In this document: positions 35,240 to 46,100 of the stretch, piece after piece
Layout of the letters: every line of letters starts with the position of its first letter
How positions within the stretch are numbered: position 1 is the first letter of the stretch
From: Caenorhabditis remanei
Taxonomy: Eukaryota > Nematoda > Chromadorea > Rhabditida > Rhabditidae
Assembly: GCF_010183535.1 (NCBI RefSeq)
Contig: NC_071332.1
Location: 12,028,001 to 12,092,000, forward strand
Reading direction: 5' to 3'
Length of the DNA stretch: 64,000 nt
The notes under the pieces: generated by a model
Database searches by the model: none
The model's input: only the letters and a program-made list of their open reading frames with translations
Told to the model about the DNA's origin: nothing
Made by a program: the position numbers and the translations under genes

Positions 35240-35779
35240 ATGGGGAAACTCGTCTTAATATTTTCACTGACTTTGTCAGCATCACCAACTAATTTCCGTT
35301 CCTGGTCTGATGAGATTTCTCAGAAACGTGGTCTCGTTCAAACAGAAACTAAAAAATGCGGAGAGGTATATGTATTCTGTTTTACTTATTACTTATCTTT
35401 CTATGATTTTTCTTTCTTCATTTTCTGATCAAACAAACACCGAAATAACATCATCTCACTAAAAGGTAGTTGCCTCAACATCCAATTTCCAGAGACAAAA
35501 TGTCCGTCTATGTTGAAACGTCTGATTAAAAATGACTTCAGAGTCAATTCCTGTTGTTTTCTGACATTTTGCTCCGGTTTTTGACTGGCTGTTTGTTTTG
35601 TTCGGTTGGGAATTCTACCGATTTTATTGAATCTTGAATTAAAAAAACTCTCATGAGAAAATCTATATGAATATCATGTACAAACGAGATCTAAAATGCA
35701 GTTCCTACTCTATATCTTTCAGAAACTCATCCAAACATGTCTCTATGATCTTATCTTTTACCACCAAACCTCGTCATAA
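35240..35779 (+). CDS. Candidate small secreted peptide
   Basis: Weak call. Exon 35240-35365 encodes a signal-peptide-like start (MGKLVLIFSLTLSASPT) and a polar stretch ending TKKCGE, with a GTATAT donor in phase 0. Two acceptors give short open tails. One is at 35494 (RQNVRLC then stop). The other, TATCTTTCAG before 35723, gives KLIQTCLYDLIFYHQTSS then stop at 35777. Either gives a peptide of about 50-60 residues with few cysteines. Family not recognised. Confidence 0.3.
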
Positions 35780-36370
35780 TATTCCCTGTTTCCGTCTATT
35801 CCACCACTAATCAGAAGTTCAAAATCATTCAATCGGAAAGGGTATAGTCATAGATGTGTCCCAGACATCTTTTGTATCTTTTCTTTTTGCTCTTTTTTCT
35901 TCGAGTTCTCATAGAGATATTTTAGAACTTCAGTTTTCAAAAGATCTATACATAACTATCGAAAATTATTCATATGTTTTTTGTTTTCTATATTCTCTTG
36001 GTGATTTGTCTCCATGCCTGTCGTCAGACAATGGTCATGAATCTTCTTAAGTTTATCTTCCAAATCGTCAGATTCTCATTGCAATAGTCAATGGTGTGAA
36101 CAAGCATTTTGTGACCAAAACTCAAGAAAACATAAATAATAGGTACAGACTATCCCTTTCACAACTCTTAATAATTACTAGTTAGTAGTCTTTCGGTTGT
36201 ACCCACAACTATTTTTCTCGACATTTCAGAAGAGAGATTGCTCAGATCGAATTGAAAGTTTGAAAGCTGTTCTTCTTTAGTTTTGTAATCAATTTCGTAT
36301 TTGTATTTCCGTTTCGAACTGTACCGATTTACAGTCACGAAGACTGATTTTTCAGAAGGTTAATTTCAAA
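35780..36370. other. Intergenic
   Basis: No feature recognised beyond the likely promoter of the srab gene. Confidence 0.35.
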
Positions 36371-37730
36371 ATGTACAACAACACGACTTGTGAAACAATG
36401 CTCACCTACTCCACATCAGTCGAACTTCGGATTTCTCTACTTATAAATTGGTTCATTCTTCTTCCAGCTTTTCCAATAATCGGCTATTCGTTCTATTACT
36501 CAATTACTCAAAAAATGTTCCACAAAAATACGCAAATACAAATCACGATTCATTTGGCAGCCTTGTTGATTCATTGCACTGGAAGGTGAGGTTGAAAATC
36601 TAGAATTCTAGAATAACTTAAAACATAGTTATCTGCCTATCTTGCTTTGAGCCCTCACTCTGAGTTTCTTAGAGGGGAAGATTACATCTGAACATAACTT
36701 AAACAAATCAATTTAGATTTATTTTGCATACTGCCGACCTCTTCAATTATTTCTATCCGACTACAGACGGGTGCAAACTTTTACCAAACTTCTACAGGTT
36801 TGTACACCCGAAAGTATAACACAAGCATTCAAGTAGTTCCAGATGTCTATTCTTCCGATTTCTTTATAACTCTGGCCAAGCAGTCGTATCAATGACTCCA
36901 ATATCAGTCACACTAGAACGATTAATAGCAGTTCGATACAACAGAGCCTATGAAAATTGTTCAATGAATTATGGACTCATTTTGGGAGTTTTTCAAATAT
37001 TTTTGGCTGTTTGTTACCTTACAACAAGATATATTCATGCAGCATTTAGTCCGTCCAGTTTTACATTTTTCTACTGTCAGGTATATAAAATACAGACATA
37101 TTCCCTATCCAAGATATATTCCAGACCTTGGTTTCAAGTACTATCACAACTGCTGAAACGATAATTCCGTTAGCAATGATAATATTTTCTCAGATTATAT
37201 CTTTTGTTGTTTTTCGGTTTCTAGAAATCAAAAACAAGGTGAGAAAATAGATTCAGTGATTAGATAATTCATCGAAAAATTCCAGAGATTACGAGAAGTT
37301 GCGGACATAAACCTCAGCACTCGATACACGCTGGATCAGGGAAAACGGTAATTTTCAAGTTAATTCTCAGTTTCATTCAAAGTTTTCAGATCATTCACTG
37401 CATTAAGCTCGTTTGTCCATTACAATTGTCTCATGGTATCCACTATCTTTATGGGAATCATTGTACTGTATTTCTTCTCTTCGAACTTCTCAAAACCGAA
37501 TCATATGGCGATAATTGAATGTAAGTCGCACATCTTTTAGCTGGTTTTATATCCTCATTCCAGTGACTCATGCGTTACCTCTTTACGGGATTGTAGTCTG
37601 TATCGCTGTCTGGTGGAAATTACGAATTCTAGACGGAGAACAACGAAAGAATATCACAGTTGCATTGCGAGGAGGACAATCAGTACACACGGATTTGTAT
37701 TTCCAAATGTTCGAGAAGCAGTTGGAATAG
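36371..37730 (+). CDS. Serpentine receptor, class AB (srab) type, second copy
   Basis: Seven exons (36371-36585, 36717-36797, 36843-37080, 37125-37238, 37286-37347, 37390-37520, 37564-37730) give 335 residues. Shared with the 30.6 kb copy: FHKNTQIQITIHLAALLIHC, an exon 2 of identical length (81 bp), CLFFRFLYNSGQAVVSM with LERLIAVRY, YIHAAFSPSSFTFFYCQ and HALPLYGIVVCIAVWWK near the end. The intron between helices 4 and 5 of the first copy is absent here, while a new one follows FYCQ. It has an intact frame and seven hydrophobic segments. Probably an orphan chemoreceptor. Confidence 0.82.
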
Positions 37731-37974
37731 ATCTTCAACAGATTCTTTCTATGATTTTTGATCTGAATAAATATTCGAGTTACACAGGAGAAAAGAAGAT
37801 AAACAATATCTAGCGAAAAATTTTTCAGAAGTCAACTTCAGATCTTCTAAATCTCTATCTCTCTCCACTGATTTTTTATACGAGCCTCCTTTAGAAAGAC
37901 GGAACAGGACATGTTGTTTATCTGATCCATTAATAGTCTATTCCGTCCTCAATATTCTTTCCTTGACCATCGAA

Positions 37975-39933
37975 ATGTTATTTACCAAAACCGAAATTGA
38001 GCCTTATTTTCTACCGATGACGTCAACAATAGTTAGTCTCCAAAAATATCGATTTAAAGTTCACCCGATTCGAGTTGTTAAGTTATTGGCATTACTTTCA
38101 TTGGTTATCATATACTTGCTTTTCAAAATAATGCCGAGATTTCAGTCACAAACAGAGTGAGTTTAATGAATTTAGTGGTTTTTCAAACATTGACGACATC
38201 TACGACTTTTTTCGCTTTTTCAGACCTGAAGTACAGTTATTTCAAAATACTCACACATTTATTCACTCTGCATATTATTTTCCAGTCTCAAAGTCGTAAG
38301 TAATATTTCCTGATTGTTTAGATACGATTTACATTGTTTAGTCTCGGGAGCAATGCAGTAGCTATCGTGACCACTATGAACAAACGAACAGCGTCAGACA
38401 TAACAAACTACAAAATGAATCTGATTGGAACTAGCCGAACTGCCAGATGGTTGAAAGAAGCAACATTGACTACGTGATTATTTAGAAATATATCACAAAC
38501 TGATAAAATATTTTCAGTGAGCATGCTCTGAACGATCGCTGCGACTATTCTCTCATAACAGCACAATCTAACTTTATGCATCAAATGCATACTTTGGAGA
38601 TTGAGTCGGAGGGAATTTACGTGAAGGTACTTGTTTTAATAATGCAGCGAGTTGATCTAGTATTTCCAGATTCCATTCAAAACACCAAAATATTCGGCTC
38701 CAAAACCAGTTGTTTTCTGTGTTTCTCCTCAATTCGCTGCTGAACAATGGCAAACTTTTCTAGTTCAACTGCATGTTTCGAAAAGGTTTGTTCATTGAAA
38801 TTGTTGATACATTCGTCTAAAATTGCACAGATACGGAGCACACCTGCAACTGTACGTAGTTTCTATGGTGGAATCATACTTCAACTTGATCAAAGAATAT
38901 GAGAAACTTGGACTTGTCTCAATTGAGCCTTGGCTTACAATCAAGTTCCCAGTCACTGATGGTCCATATCTCGAACCAAACAGAAATGTTGAACTGAGAA
39001 ATCAAGCTGCTGCTCACACGGATTGTTTGCTCATGTACAAAGAATCAGTCAGTTTTGTTGGCATTCTGGATATGGATGACATATTGATTCCAACAAATGC
39101 CAACTCTTATTATGAAGAGTTCGAGAGGGAATATGCTGGAAGTTGGGAGATCAGTGCACTTCATTACGACAAATTCGACTACACTACTATCAAAACGGGA
39201 GAATTGAAATCTCAAAGTATAACCTCAATCGTCAAAAACTCTCGGAGACTTCGAACGAAAGATGCAGGAAAATCGTTTCTCCGTCCAGAGAGATTCAATT
39301 CAACTTGGTCACACTATTCTCGGAATTCGGATCGAAAACCTATTTATCTCAGTCCGCATCACGAACCAATATTCTGGCAGAGAAAACTAGTTTCCAACAA
39401 TGGAATATATCACTTGAAAAAGATGCTCTACGTTAATTCAACTAGCGTCCCAGGTGGAGCACTTCCAGTAAATCCAGGGGATAACATCACAGCTCTGATC
39501 AGTGAACAACATTTGAGAGAGATTGATGAAGATATGAAAAAGTGAGTTGAACTGAGATGTGTGACTCATACACCGAGCAGCTTGAGCAAAACCCCAAACG
39601 AGTTGAGATACGAATCATACCCGAATCGACTTTTCCAGAATGCTGACTCGTCCCGAAATTGCGAATCTGTCTGCGAGCCTTCCAAAGGACGATTTTTACA
39701 TGGACATTGTCTTCTCATGTTACAACGAATCCTTCTATCATATTCGAGACACTCAATGGCTCTATAATGATATCACTTGTGTCAATGCATTCAATTGTGA
39801 ATTACCACAACGAGAAGATATGCCATGTATTCACTCTGATGCCACGTATCACTCCGGGCCGTCCATGTGGCCAATCACATATCATTATGCTACTGATTCA
39901 TTTTTCTCGAGTGATATTGGTTGCTATCAGTGA
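37975..39933 (+). CDS. GT92 (DUF23) glycosyltransferase
   Basis: Seven exons (37975-38156, 38224-38295, 38342-38473, 38518-38626, 38670-38785, 38831-39541, 39639-39933) give 538 residues. Type II layout: short cytosolic segment ending KYRFKVHPIRVVK, a membrane helix LLALLSLVIIYLLF, stem, then the catalytic domain. Motifs include HTFIHSAYYFPVSKS, VFCVSPQFAAEQW, YLEPNRNVELRNQAAAHTDC, GILDMDDILIP (acidic D-x-D-D), NSYYEEFEREYAGSWEISAL, SFLRPERFNSTWSHYSR and MPCIHSDATYHSGPS. The gene at 48.3 kb is a close paralogue. Probably a Golgi enzyme of GALT-1 type; acceptor unknown. Confidence 0.92.
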
Positions 39934-40093
39934 TTTGAACAACACATAATTGTTTAGTTCTATTGTTTTGATCTCGTTTGAAAATAATTTATTGAAAAAT
40001 TGAATGAATCTTGTGTACTGCAGAGTCATTTTAAAAACTCTATTTTCTAAAGCAAAACTGAAGAATATAGGTTCTGATGGGAGTAAATTGTAA

Positions 40094-40280
40094 AGAGTTC
40101 TCAACAACCACATCCTGGCACAATCCGTTCCACCAGGAGACATCCAGACCCAGCCAGGAACCAAGATTGTCTTCAATGCCCCTTATGATGACAAGCACAC
40201 CTACCACATCAAGGTGATCAACTCTTCGGCTCATCGTATTGGGTATGGAATAAGCTAACCTGAAGATACTTGGAGTCAAA
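40094..40280 (+). pseudogene. Truncated MSP pseudogene
   Basis: Begins with the MSP 5' UTR signature GAGTTCTCAACAAC. The start codon is changed (CTGGCACAATCC in place of ATGGCCCAATCC). About 45 codons remain nearly identical to MSP ([20 protein letters not shown]...). Homology then breaks up after GYGI: a deletion brings TAA into frame, and only a scrap (CTTGGAGTC) follows. The intron and second exon are missing. Being UTR-linked, it arose from genomic DNA rather than a processed transcript of mature length. Confidence 0.88.
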
Positions 40281-41271
40281 TGGTCAGCCACAAAATCTCC
40301 CAACCAAGTACATCCTTTATAGAATATGTCGTTTCCCAACTTTCGACACGCGTTTTTTTCCCGAATAGTTTCTTTTCAATTTTCTCCGGAAAATCAGCAA
40401 CATGCCTGATATCTTATCTCTAATAATGACGTTTCCACTTCTCATCTCTGTTTTTGTGTCGAACTACGAAATATTTATGAATCCTATAAATGCATGATCC
40501 ATCTCATACAGCTGAGATTTCTTCTATGAAACATCTTTTCGGAGGTGAAATGGCAATTTCGAAGATCGAAGAACGCGAAATCAAGATGGTGACACAGATA
40601 CAGTAGCGAGCATAAGTGAGCACCCCTTCATACTTTTATGTGTAACTCTGCTGAATCGTGTCCGTTTCGCATAAACTTTTTTTTGAAAGAAAGCCAAACT
40701 ATTCAGCAATAAGAAAATATGTTTTTTGAAAAATTTCAATCACTGATTTTTTCGATAATCGATTTTTCCTAATCTTGATTTGAAAATTCGAAAAAAAACT
40801 TTTTATTTTTCTCTTGGAGATATTGAGTTTTTGGTTTTAAAATGTTGGAAAACACTCAAATAAACAAAAAATTGTGTTGAATTAGCTTCTCAACTCCTAA
40901 GTATCGTGCTAAAGCTCCAGAAGTCAAAAGTAGTGCCCTCGGGGAAACCATCATAACTCATCAAAAAATGTTCCAAATTTTTTGAAACATGTACCAAAAT
41001 ACGTGTCTTGAGTTTTTCTACAAACCAACATTAAAAAGTTACAATTTTAGAAAAATAATTTTTCAAATTTTTTTCACTCAAAAATTATTTTATTCTCATT
41101 TTTTCTCAATTTCCGTAATTTTTTGGCTATAAAACGTACATACCTTTCCAAAACTGTATGCAAAGTGCGTTATCACAAATAACAAAACACATGTATGTAT
41201 TCCTTGTTCGTGTTATAGCCAAAAAATTACGGAAATTGAGAAAAAATGAGAATAAAATAATTTTTGAGTGA

Positions 41272-41752
41272 GTCAGAAAGTTAGACGTGACAACGGTGTC
41301 ACGCTAGCTTCTGGTAAACAGACAATGAGCGAAAAACGAAGAAAATCAATAAACACAGTTTTCTAGATAGTTACGAATTTATTCTAGTAACAATCAATCG
41401 ATTATCTTCTCGATAATCGCTTACAAAAGAACGAGACAGTATAGCTACCCTAAGCTAGAAAGACAAACAAAAGCTAATTAAAACAATAGAAAACAGGTGA
41501 CAAAAACCACCCAAAAAGTATAAACGGGCGAAACTTGACTGAAACGGGTAAAAATCACCTAACTCTAGGTGACCCCAAGCTCAAGAATGATTACAAATCT
41601 CCTTTTCCCTTCACTTTTACATGTTCGCGCCGGAGAATAGATACAATGCGCTAGAGCGCAACTGCATCGAGCCCGCGAGTTATGAAGGCAAGTCTGAAAC
41701 TTGAGATGACTTTATGGACTTTTTAGAGATAAAAACCGGTAGAAACCGGACA
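41272..41752 (-). repeat. 3' LTR
   Basis: 481 bp. On the minus strand it begins TGTCCGG and ends TTTCTGAC, and it contains AATAAA near its end (plus-strand TTTATT about 41369). Identical by eye to the other LTR. Confidence 0.9.
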
Positions 41753-42035
41753 TCTCGGGGTCCTTTCAAGTCCCTTCTCCCGTGGCTTTAATGAATGACA
41801 CGGAACACTCGTGAAGATACTAGGAGATACAAAAGATTGAGCTTTTTTGGGTTTAACTTAAACACTATAGAAATATAGAATATGATAAAAAGTAGATAAA
41901 GAGTTATAGAAAATGATAAGGACATGGGGGGGTAATATCGTCGTTGGAAAGGGGGGAATAAAACTATAGACTAAAAATAAATAAATAAGAAAGATAAAAG
42001 GATTATTATATTAGAACTCCGGTAGTGAAGAGAAT

Positions 42036-45000
42036 CTAGCTGCTGACCGTAGACATCGGAGTCGGCAAGAACTGCGTAGACTGAAGACATCCAAGTAGGT
42101 TCCTATGACCATGTTGACAATATGGGCTCGGTGGGTCCTTTCGAGGGCGATACTCCTCCTGCATGCGTCTCCAATTGACATCCTCCATCCATGAATCCGG
42201 TGGATCATTGAGTGGACGAGGTGACTCCTTGGCAGATTCGAACTTGGTGTCACTCCAAGTCGATTGATTTGTTGAAGTTGGTGGATCCTTCAGAGGACGA
42301 GGCACCACTTGGGATTTGAACATCTTTGGAACAGCTCTTTTCCATTTTTGATAGGAATCGAGTTGATCGTCATTGTCAGAATCCAATGATCCCTGTGAGG
42401 TATCATGCAACCATAGATCCGAATCAAAACGAAGTATTACTGGTGGATCCGTTCTCGGACTGGTTTCCTCCTTGTTACGCCGTTTGGATTTCTTTGGAAA
42501 ATTAACACCGCAGGTGTCATCTCCCGTTTTTTGTAGTCCAGGCTTTTTGGGGCACTTTTGATTGAGAAACTTTGATTTTGATGTGTTTATCTTCACAATA
42601 TCTGTTGCTTCGTTAGCATCCACATTATCATATTGATTGAGACTTGAAGAATTTTCTATGAAATTCAGTGGGGGACCTTGACACATAACATTGTCGACAG
42701 CTTTCTGGTCCACTGTATTCCTCTTTTTCTTTCCATCTCCATCTTCTGAAGACATGTACGACTGCGTCGACTCATAGTTCACTATATTTTTCTGAACATT
42801 ATGTTCTTTCTGATCTCTCTTCAGATCTCCAAAACTTGAAATCACATCAGAAACTTTCTTCTGTTGGACACTTTGCTTCTTGGTTTTCGTCAATGAAATA
42901 CTACATAATCTCTGATCCCTTTCAGATTTATGCTCTTCATCACAATATCCGTTTTTCTGACTATTGGCTTCTGTGAACTCCCTGTTCACACCACCACTAT
43001 TGTCCTTTGTATGCGCGTGTTTTGTGCAGGAGGTCTGAAGTCCATCATCCTTTGTATCCCCACTACGCAACATCTCATCGGAACTCATAACAGAAAATTC
43101 TATGGAATTGATGCTTTTAATTGGCACTCTGTCCACATCAATAACCATATCTTTCTTGAAAACACTAGCAGCAACACTCTGCCCTTCATACAGATCTTTC
43201 GTTTCCATTTCGTGATCAATCAGTTTCCTTTCTGATTCCTTATCACTTGAACACTTTGTATCAAACTTCATTTTGCACTTCTGATCTTCAACTTTCGACT
43301 GAACATTCGGAGCCATTCTAACTTCTTGTATCGAAGCATTCCGTGTCGGACACTTCGAAGCGATATGTCCTTGCTGATCGCATCTGAAACAAACAATAGT
43401 TGAATTAATCTTCACTTTTGATGTATTTGACCCAGGCGCTCTCGAACAAGTAGGTGCATGGCAACCAGTTTGATTGCATTCACTGCATTTGTGAAACCCC
43501 AACGCATTACTCGACGCGTTATTAGCAGAATCGGAACTGTGGGCTAAATTCTTCCAACATTCCGGACTTTTCTCATTGTACATGTAACCTTTCGGAGCCC
43601 ATTGATTATTCAAATCATTGCTTGTACTGAAATTTTGTTGTTGGCTAGTGGTTGATGTGCATTGATTGCTATTTGAATCAGATCCCGAATTAGTTTGATA
43701 ACTATTCGATTGTCTGATCGGAGTGTATCTGTTGACTCTGGAGGACTGTTGTGAGACGGATGCATTGTTCTTTGTAAAACCTGTGCGCGGCACGTTATTA
43801 GAATATTGATCCGAGTGCTCTCGGTTCATTCTCTTCTCATGTTGCGTCGCTTTCCTTTTCCCACTTCTCCATTCTTCATCAAACATTGTTGCTTCTACTC
43901 GACACAACTCATATTGTTCCTCAACAGGGCAATTTCTCAGCTGTGAACCCAGAATTTGAAGTAAAACTTCAAAAACAGTGTGCTCCCTCATTTCATCAAG
44001 CAACTTTGTTGTTTTCATTGACGAAATTTGGTATTCAGGCACTCCTTTGTAACCAATGCGAACAACTTCGTCCATAACGAGACAAAAGTCTTGAACAGTT
44101 TGCTCTTTGTGCAATTTCAAAGCTTGAAATTTGCTCTTCGCGCGGCGCGACTCTTCTGGCTCCGACTGACTCAAACGACGTTTGATAGCATCGAGAATAC
44201 GCGAAACCGAATTTTTATCCGACTCCGGTAACCCTTTATACACTGTCAACGCGTTTCCAGACAGGAATCTCGTTTCAAGAAAGTTTTTCTGAGCCTCCAT
44301 ATCAAAGAATCTGTACTTCATGTAGAATGCCCTCTCAAAAGTTTCCGCATTAACAGAATTTTTTCCTGCAGAGAATACTGGAGGGTCTGGCAGAGCTTGT
44401 GCCATTCTCCATTGAGCATTCATGTTTGACATTTCATGTTCATTATGAACAATAATGTTTCTTTGAGCATTTTGTTCAACGATCCTTTGATTCCAATTTC
44501 TCCCAGAATCAAGCGACTCTTGCAGAGGAATTGTTTCAATGATTTCGGATGTTTCTGCATTATAGTAACGCGTACTTTCTTTTCGCTCCCCTGTTTGCTG
44601 GTTACACTCACCGACACGAGTCGACGAATTTGCACGAAGATTAGAATACTTCGTTTTCAACTCTTCCGACATCTTCTTTGCTTTTTCCTCTTCGGCGAGA
44701 AGCTTCTGTTGTTGTTGATCGCACTTGACCTTCAATCGACATAGTTCCGAACGAAACGAGTCCGTTTGACGTTGAGAGCGCTGCAAATATTCCACTTTGA
44801 CGCTCAATTCATACTCCAGTTGTTCGTATTTCTCAAACAACTTGTTCAATTCCTCTTCGGTATGAATCTCATTTGCTTCTAGCAAACTCACCATCTTCGT
44901 TCTTTCTTGATTTCCTTGTATCGATTGACCGGAAAACACACTTGTTGCTGTTGGCTCCTCGAGTGACGTCGGCGGCTGCTGTTGACTTTTTCTCTCCAAT

Positions 45001-45365
45001 TCATTCTGCAATGACAAAACAGTTTCATTCATTTTGACATTCATCTTTTCCCAGAATTCACTTTCTTTCTTTTTCCCACGGAATTGTTCTTCTACTTCTA
45101 GAATTTTACCAATGAGTGGCGACAACAATACTCTACACTGTTTCGTGCTGAATTTTGTCTGGTTTTTGATGTCAGTGCAGGTTTCATTGATAGCCTTTTC
45201 AATTTCCTCTAATCTCACCTCCTGGACTCGTTTCTCTTCGTCTCCTTCCTCCATTGGTTCTTCTGCCAACAATTCGTTTTCCAGTCGAATTCTTTCGTCC
45301 TCAGCCAATCGATTCGCCTCTTCTTCAGCCCTTCTCGTCGCTTCGTCTTCGTCGATGTCCGCCAT
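42036..45365 (-). CDS. Retrotransposon Gag-like polyprotein with zinc knuckle
   Basis: A single uninterrupted frame of 1109 residues. Residues 1-270 are strongly charged and coiled-coil-like (EDEATRRAEEEANRLAEDER). About 330-520 resemble the retrotransposon gag capsid region (FERAFYMKYRFFD..., ALTVYKGLPESDKNS, VQDFCLVMDEVV). About 615-665 hold an atypical Cys/His cluster (CSECNQTGCHAPTC) and a canonical CCHC zinc knuckle, CFRCDQQGHIASKC, for RNA binding. A long Ser/Lys-rich region follows, and the last 150 residues repeat a motif of the form PR-(2)-DPP four times. It should form virus-like particles in the cytoplasm. The frame is intact, so gag function is probably retained although pol is absent. 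Described only; related to Ty3/BEL-type nematode elements, class not determined. Confidence 0.88.
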   Translation of the reverse strand: MADIDEDEATRRAEEEANRLAEDERIRLENELLAEEPMEEGDEEKRVQEVRLEEIEKAINETCTDIKNQTKFSTKQCRVLLSPLIGKILEVEEQFRGKKKESEFWEKMNVKMNETVLSLQNELERKSQQQPPTSLEEPTATSVFSGQSIQGNQERTKMVSLLEANEIHTEEELNKLFEKYEQLEYELSVKVEYLQRSQRQTDSFRSELCRLKVKCDQQQQKLLAEEEKAKKMSEELKTKYSNLRANSSTRVGECNQQTGERKESTRYYNAETSEIIETIPLQESLDSGRNWNQRIVEQNAQRNIIVHNEHEMSNMNAQWRMAQALPDPPVFSAGKNSVNAETFERAFYMKYRFFDMEAQKNFLETRFLSGNALTVYKGLPESDKNSVSRILDAIKRRLSQSEPEESRRAKSKFQALKLHKEQTVQDFCLVMDEVVRIGYKGVPEYQISSMKTTKLLDEMREHTVFEVLLQILGSQLRNCPVEEQYELCRVEATMFDEEWRSGKRKATQHEKRMNREHSDQYSNNVPRTGFTKNNASVSQQSSRVNRYTPIRQSNSYQTNSGSDSNSNQCTSTTSQQQNFSTSNDLNNQWAPKGYMYNEKSPECWKNLAHSSDSANNASSNALGFHKCSECNQTGCHAPTCSRAPGSNTSKVKINSTIVCFRCDQQGHIASKCPTRNASIQEVRMAPNVQSKVEDQKCKMKFDTKCSSDKESERKLIDHEMETKDLYEGQSVAASVFKKDMVIDVDRVPIKSINSIEFSVMSSDEMLRSGDTKDDGLQTSCTKHAHTKDNSGGVNREFTEANSQKNGYCDEEHKSERDQRLCSISLTKTKKQSVQQKKVSDVISSFGDLKRDQKEHNVQKNIVNYESTQSYMSSEDGDGKKKRNTVDQKAVDNVMCQGPPLNFIENSSSLNQYDNVDANEATDIVKINTSKSKFLNQKCPKKPGLQKTGDDTCGVNFPKKSKRRNKEETSPRTDPPVILRFDSDLWLHDTSQGSLDSDNDDQLDSYQKWKRAVPKMFKSQVVPRPLKDPPTSTNQSTWSDTKFESAKESPRPLNDPPDSWMEDVNWRRMQEEYRPRKDPPSPYCQHGHRNLLGCLQSTQFLPTPMSTVSS

Positions 45366-45750
45366 CTTCTCGCAATGATAGAGTTTACCCTGGAAATTAT
45401 ACTTGATTATTCAATTTCGCAAGGCTATATTGACGAAAAAGAAGTAAATTCACGATGAAATGACGATTATTTCGAAGAAATGAAACAGCTTCTCCGAAGA
45501 ATTCACACACAGTTATTCTCTGCGAACAATTTGAATTTTCCGACAAGAAAATACTTGAATTTTAGAAATTCGCAATGTTTTTGCCAAATTCTAATTCAAA
45601 TATTAGCCTTTTCGAAAAATTTTACTGTTTCAGCACGAAATTTTCACCGAAAATTAATTTCCGACGAAAAAAATCAATAATTTTCCCGGAAAATCGACGT
45701 TTCCGTTGAAAATTATGTGCCGAAATCAGTAAAACTGACAAAAATTGAGT

Positions 45751-46025
45751 GTGCTTCCGGGTTCACGTTTAGCAACACTTAATTTTTGTAACACGAGGCA
45801 GAGAAAACTGAATGTGCTTCCGGGCTCACGTGTAGCACACACAATTTCCAACAAGAGACAAATAAAAACTGACTGTGCTTCCGGGTTCACGTGTAGCAAC
45901 AGACAATTCTTATACTAGAGGCAGCGAAAACTGATTTTTGCTTTCCGGGTCCACGTGTAAGCAAAAAAACAGAGTTCTTATCACTTCGCTAGTTTTTCTT
46001 TCCGGGTCCACGTGTAAGAAAAACC
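45751..46025 (-). repeat. Five hairpin repeats in the retrotransposon leader
   Basis: Five copies of a loop CTTCCGGGTTCACGTGTAG or variant occur at about 45754-45771, 45817-45834, 45877-45894, 45941-45960 and 45999-46017. Spacing is 60-64 bp. Each is flanked by a copy-specific stem, for example TTTTTGCTT with AAGCAAAAA, and GTTTTTCTT with AAGAAAAAC. Stems covary while the loop is conserved (the first copy has CACGTT). They lie between the 5' LTR and gag. Confidence 0.85.
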
Positions 46026-46100
46026 AACGAAATGAACAATTCTCGTCTTCCGAAGAAGATTTCGGTAACGAGAGGTCAAACAACGGCGTTCGGCCCCCAA

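Noticed and set aside
42373..45378. Plus-strand frames across the retrotransposon
   Set aside because: Shadows of the 1109-codon minus-strand gag-like frame.
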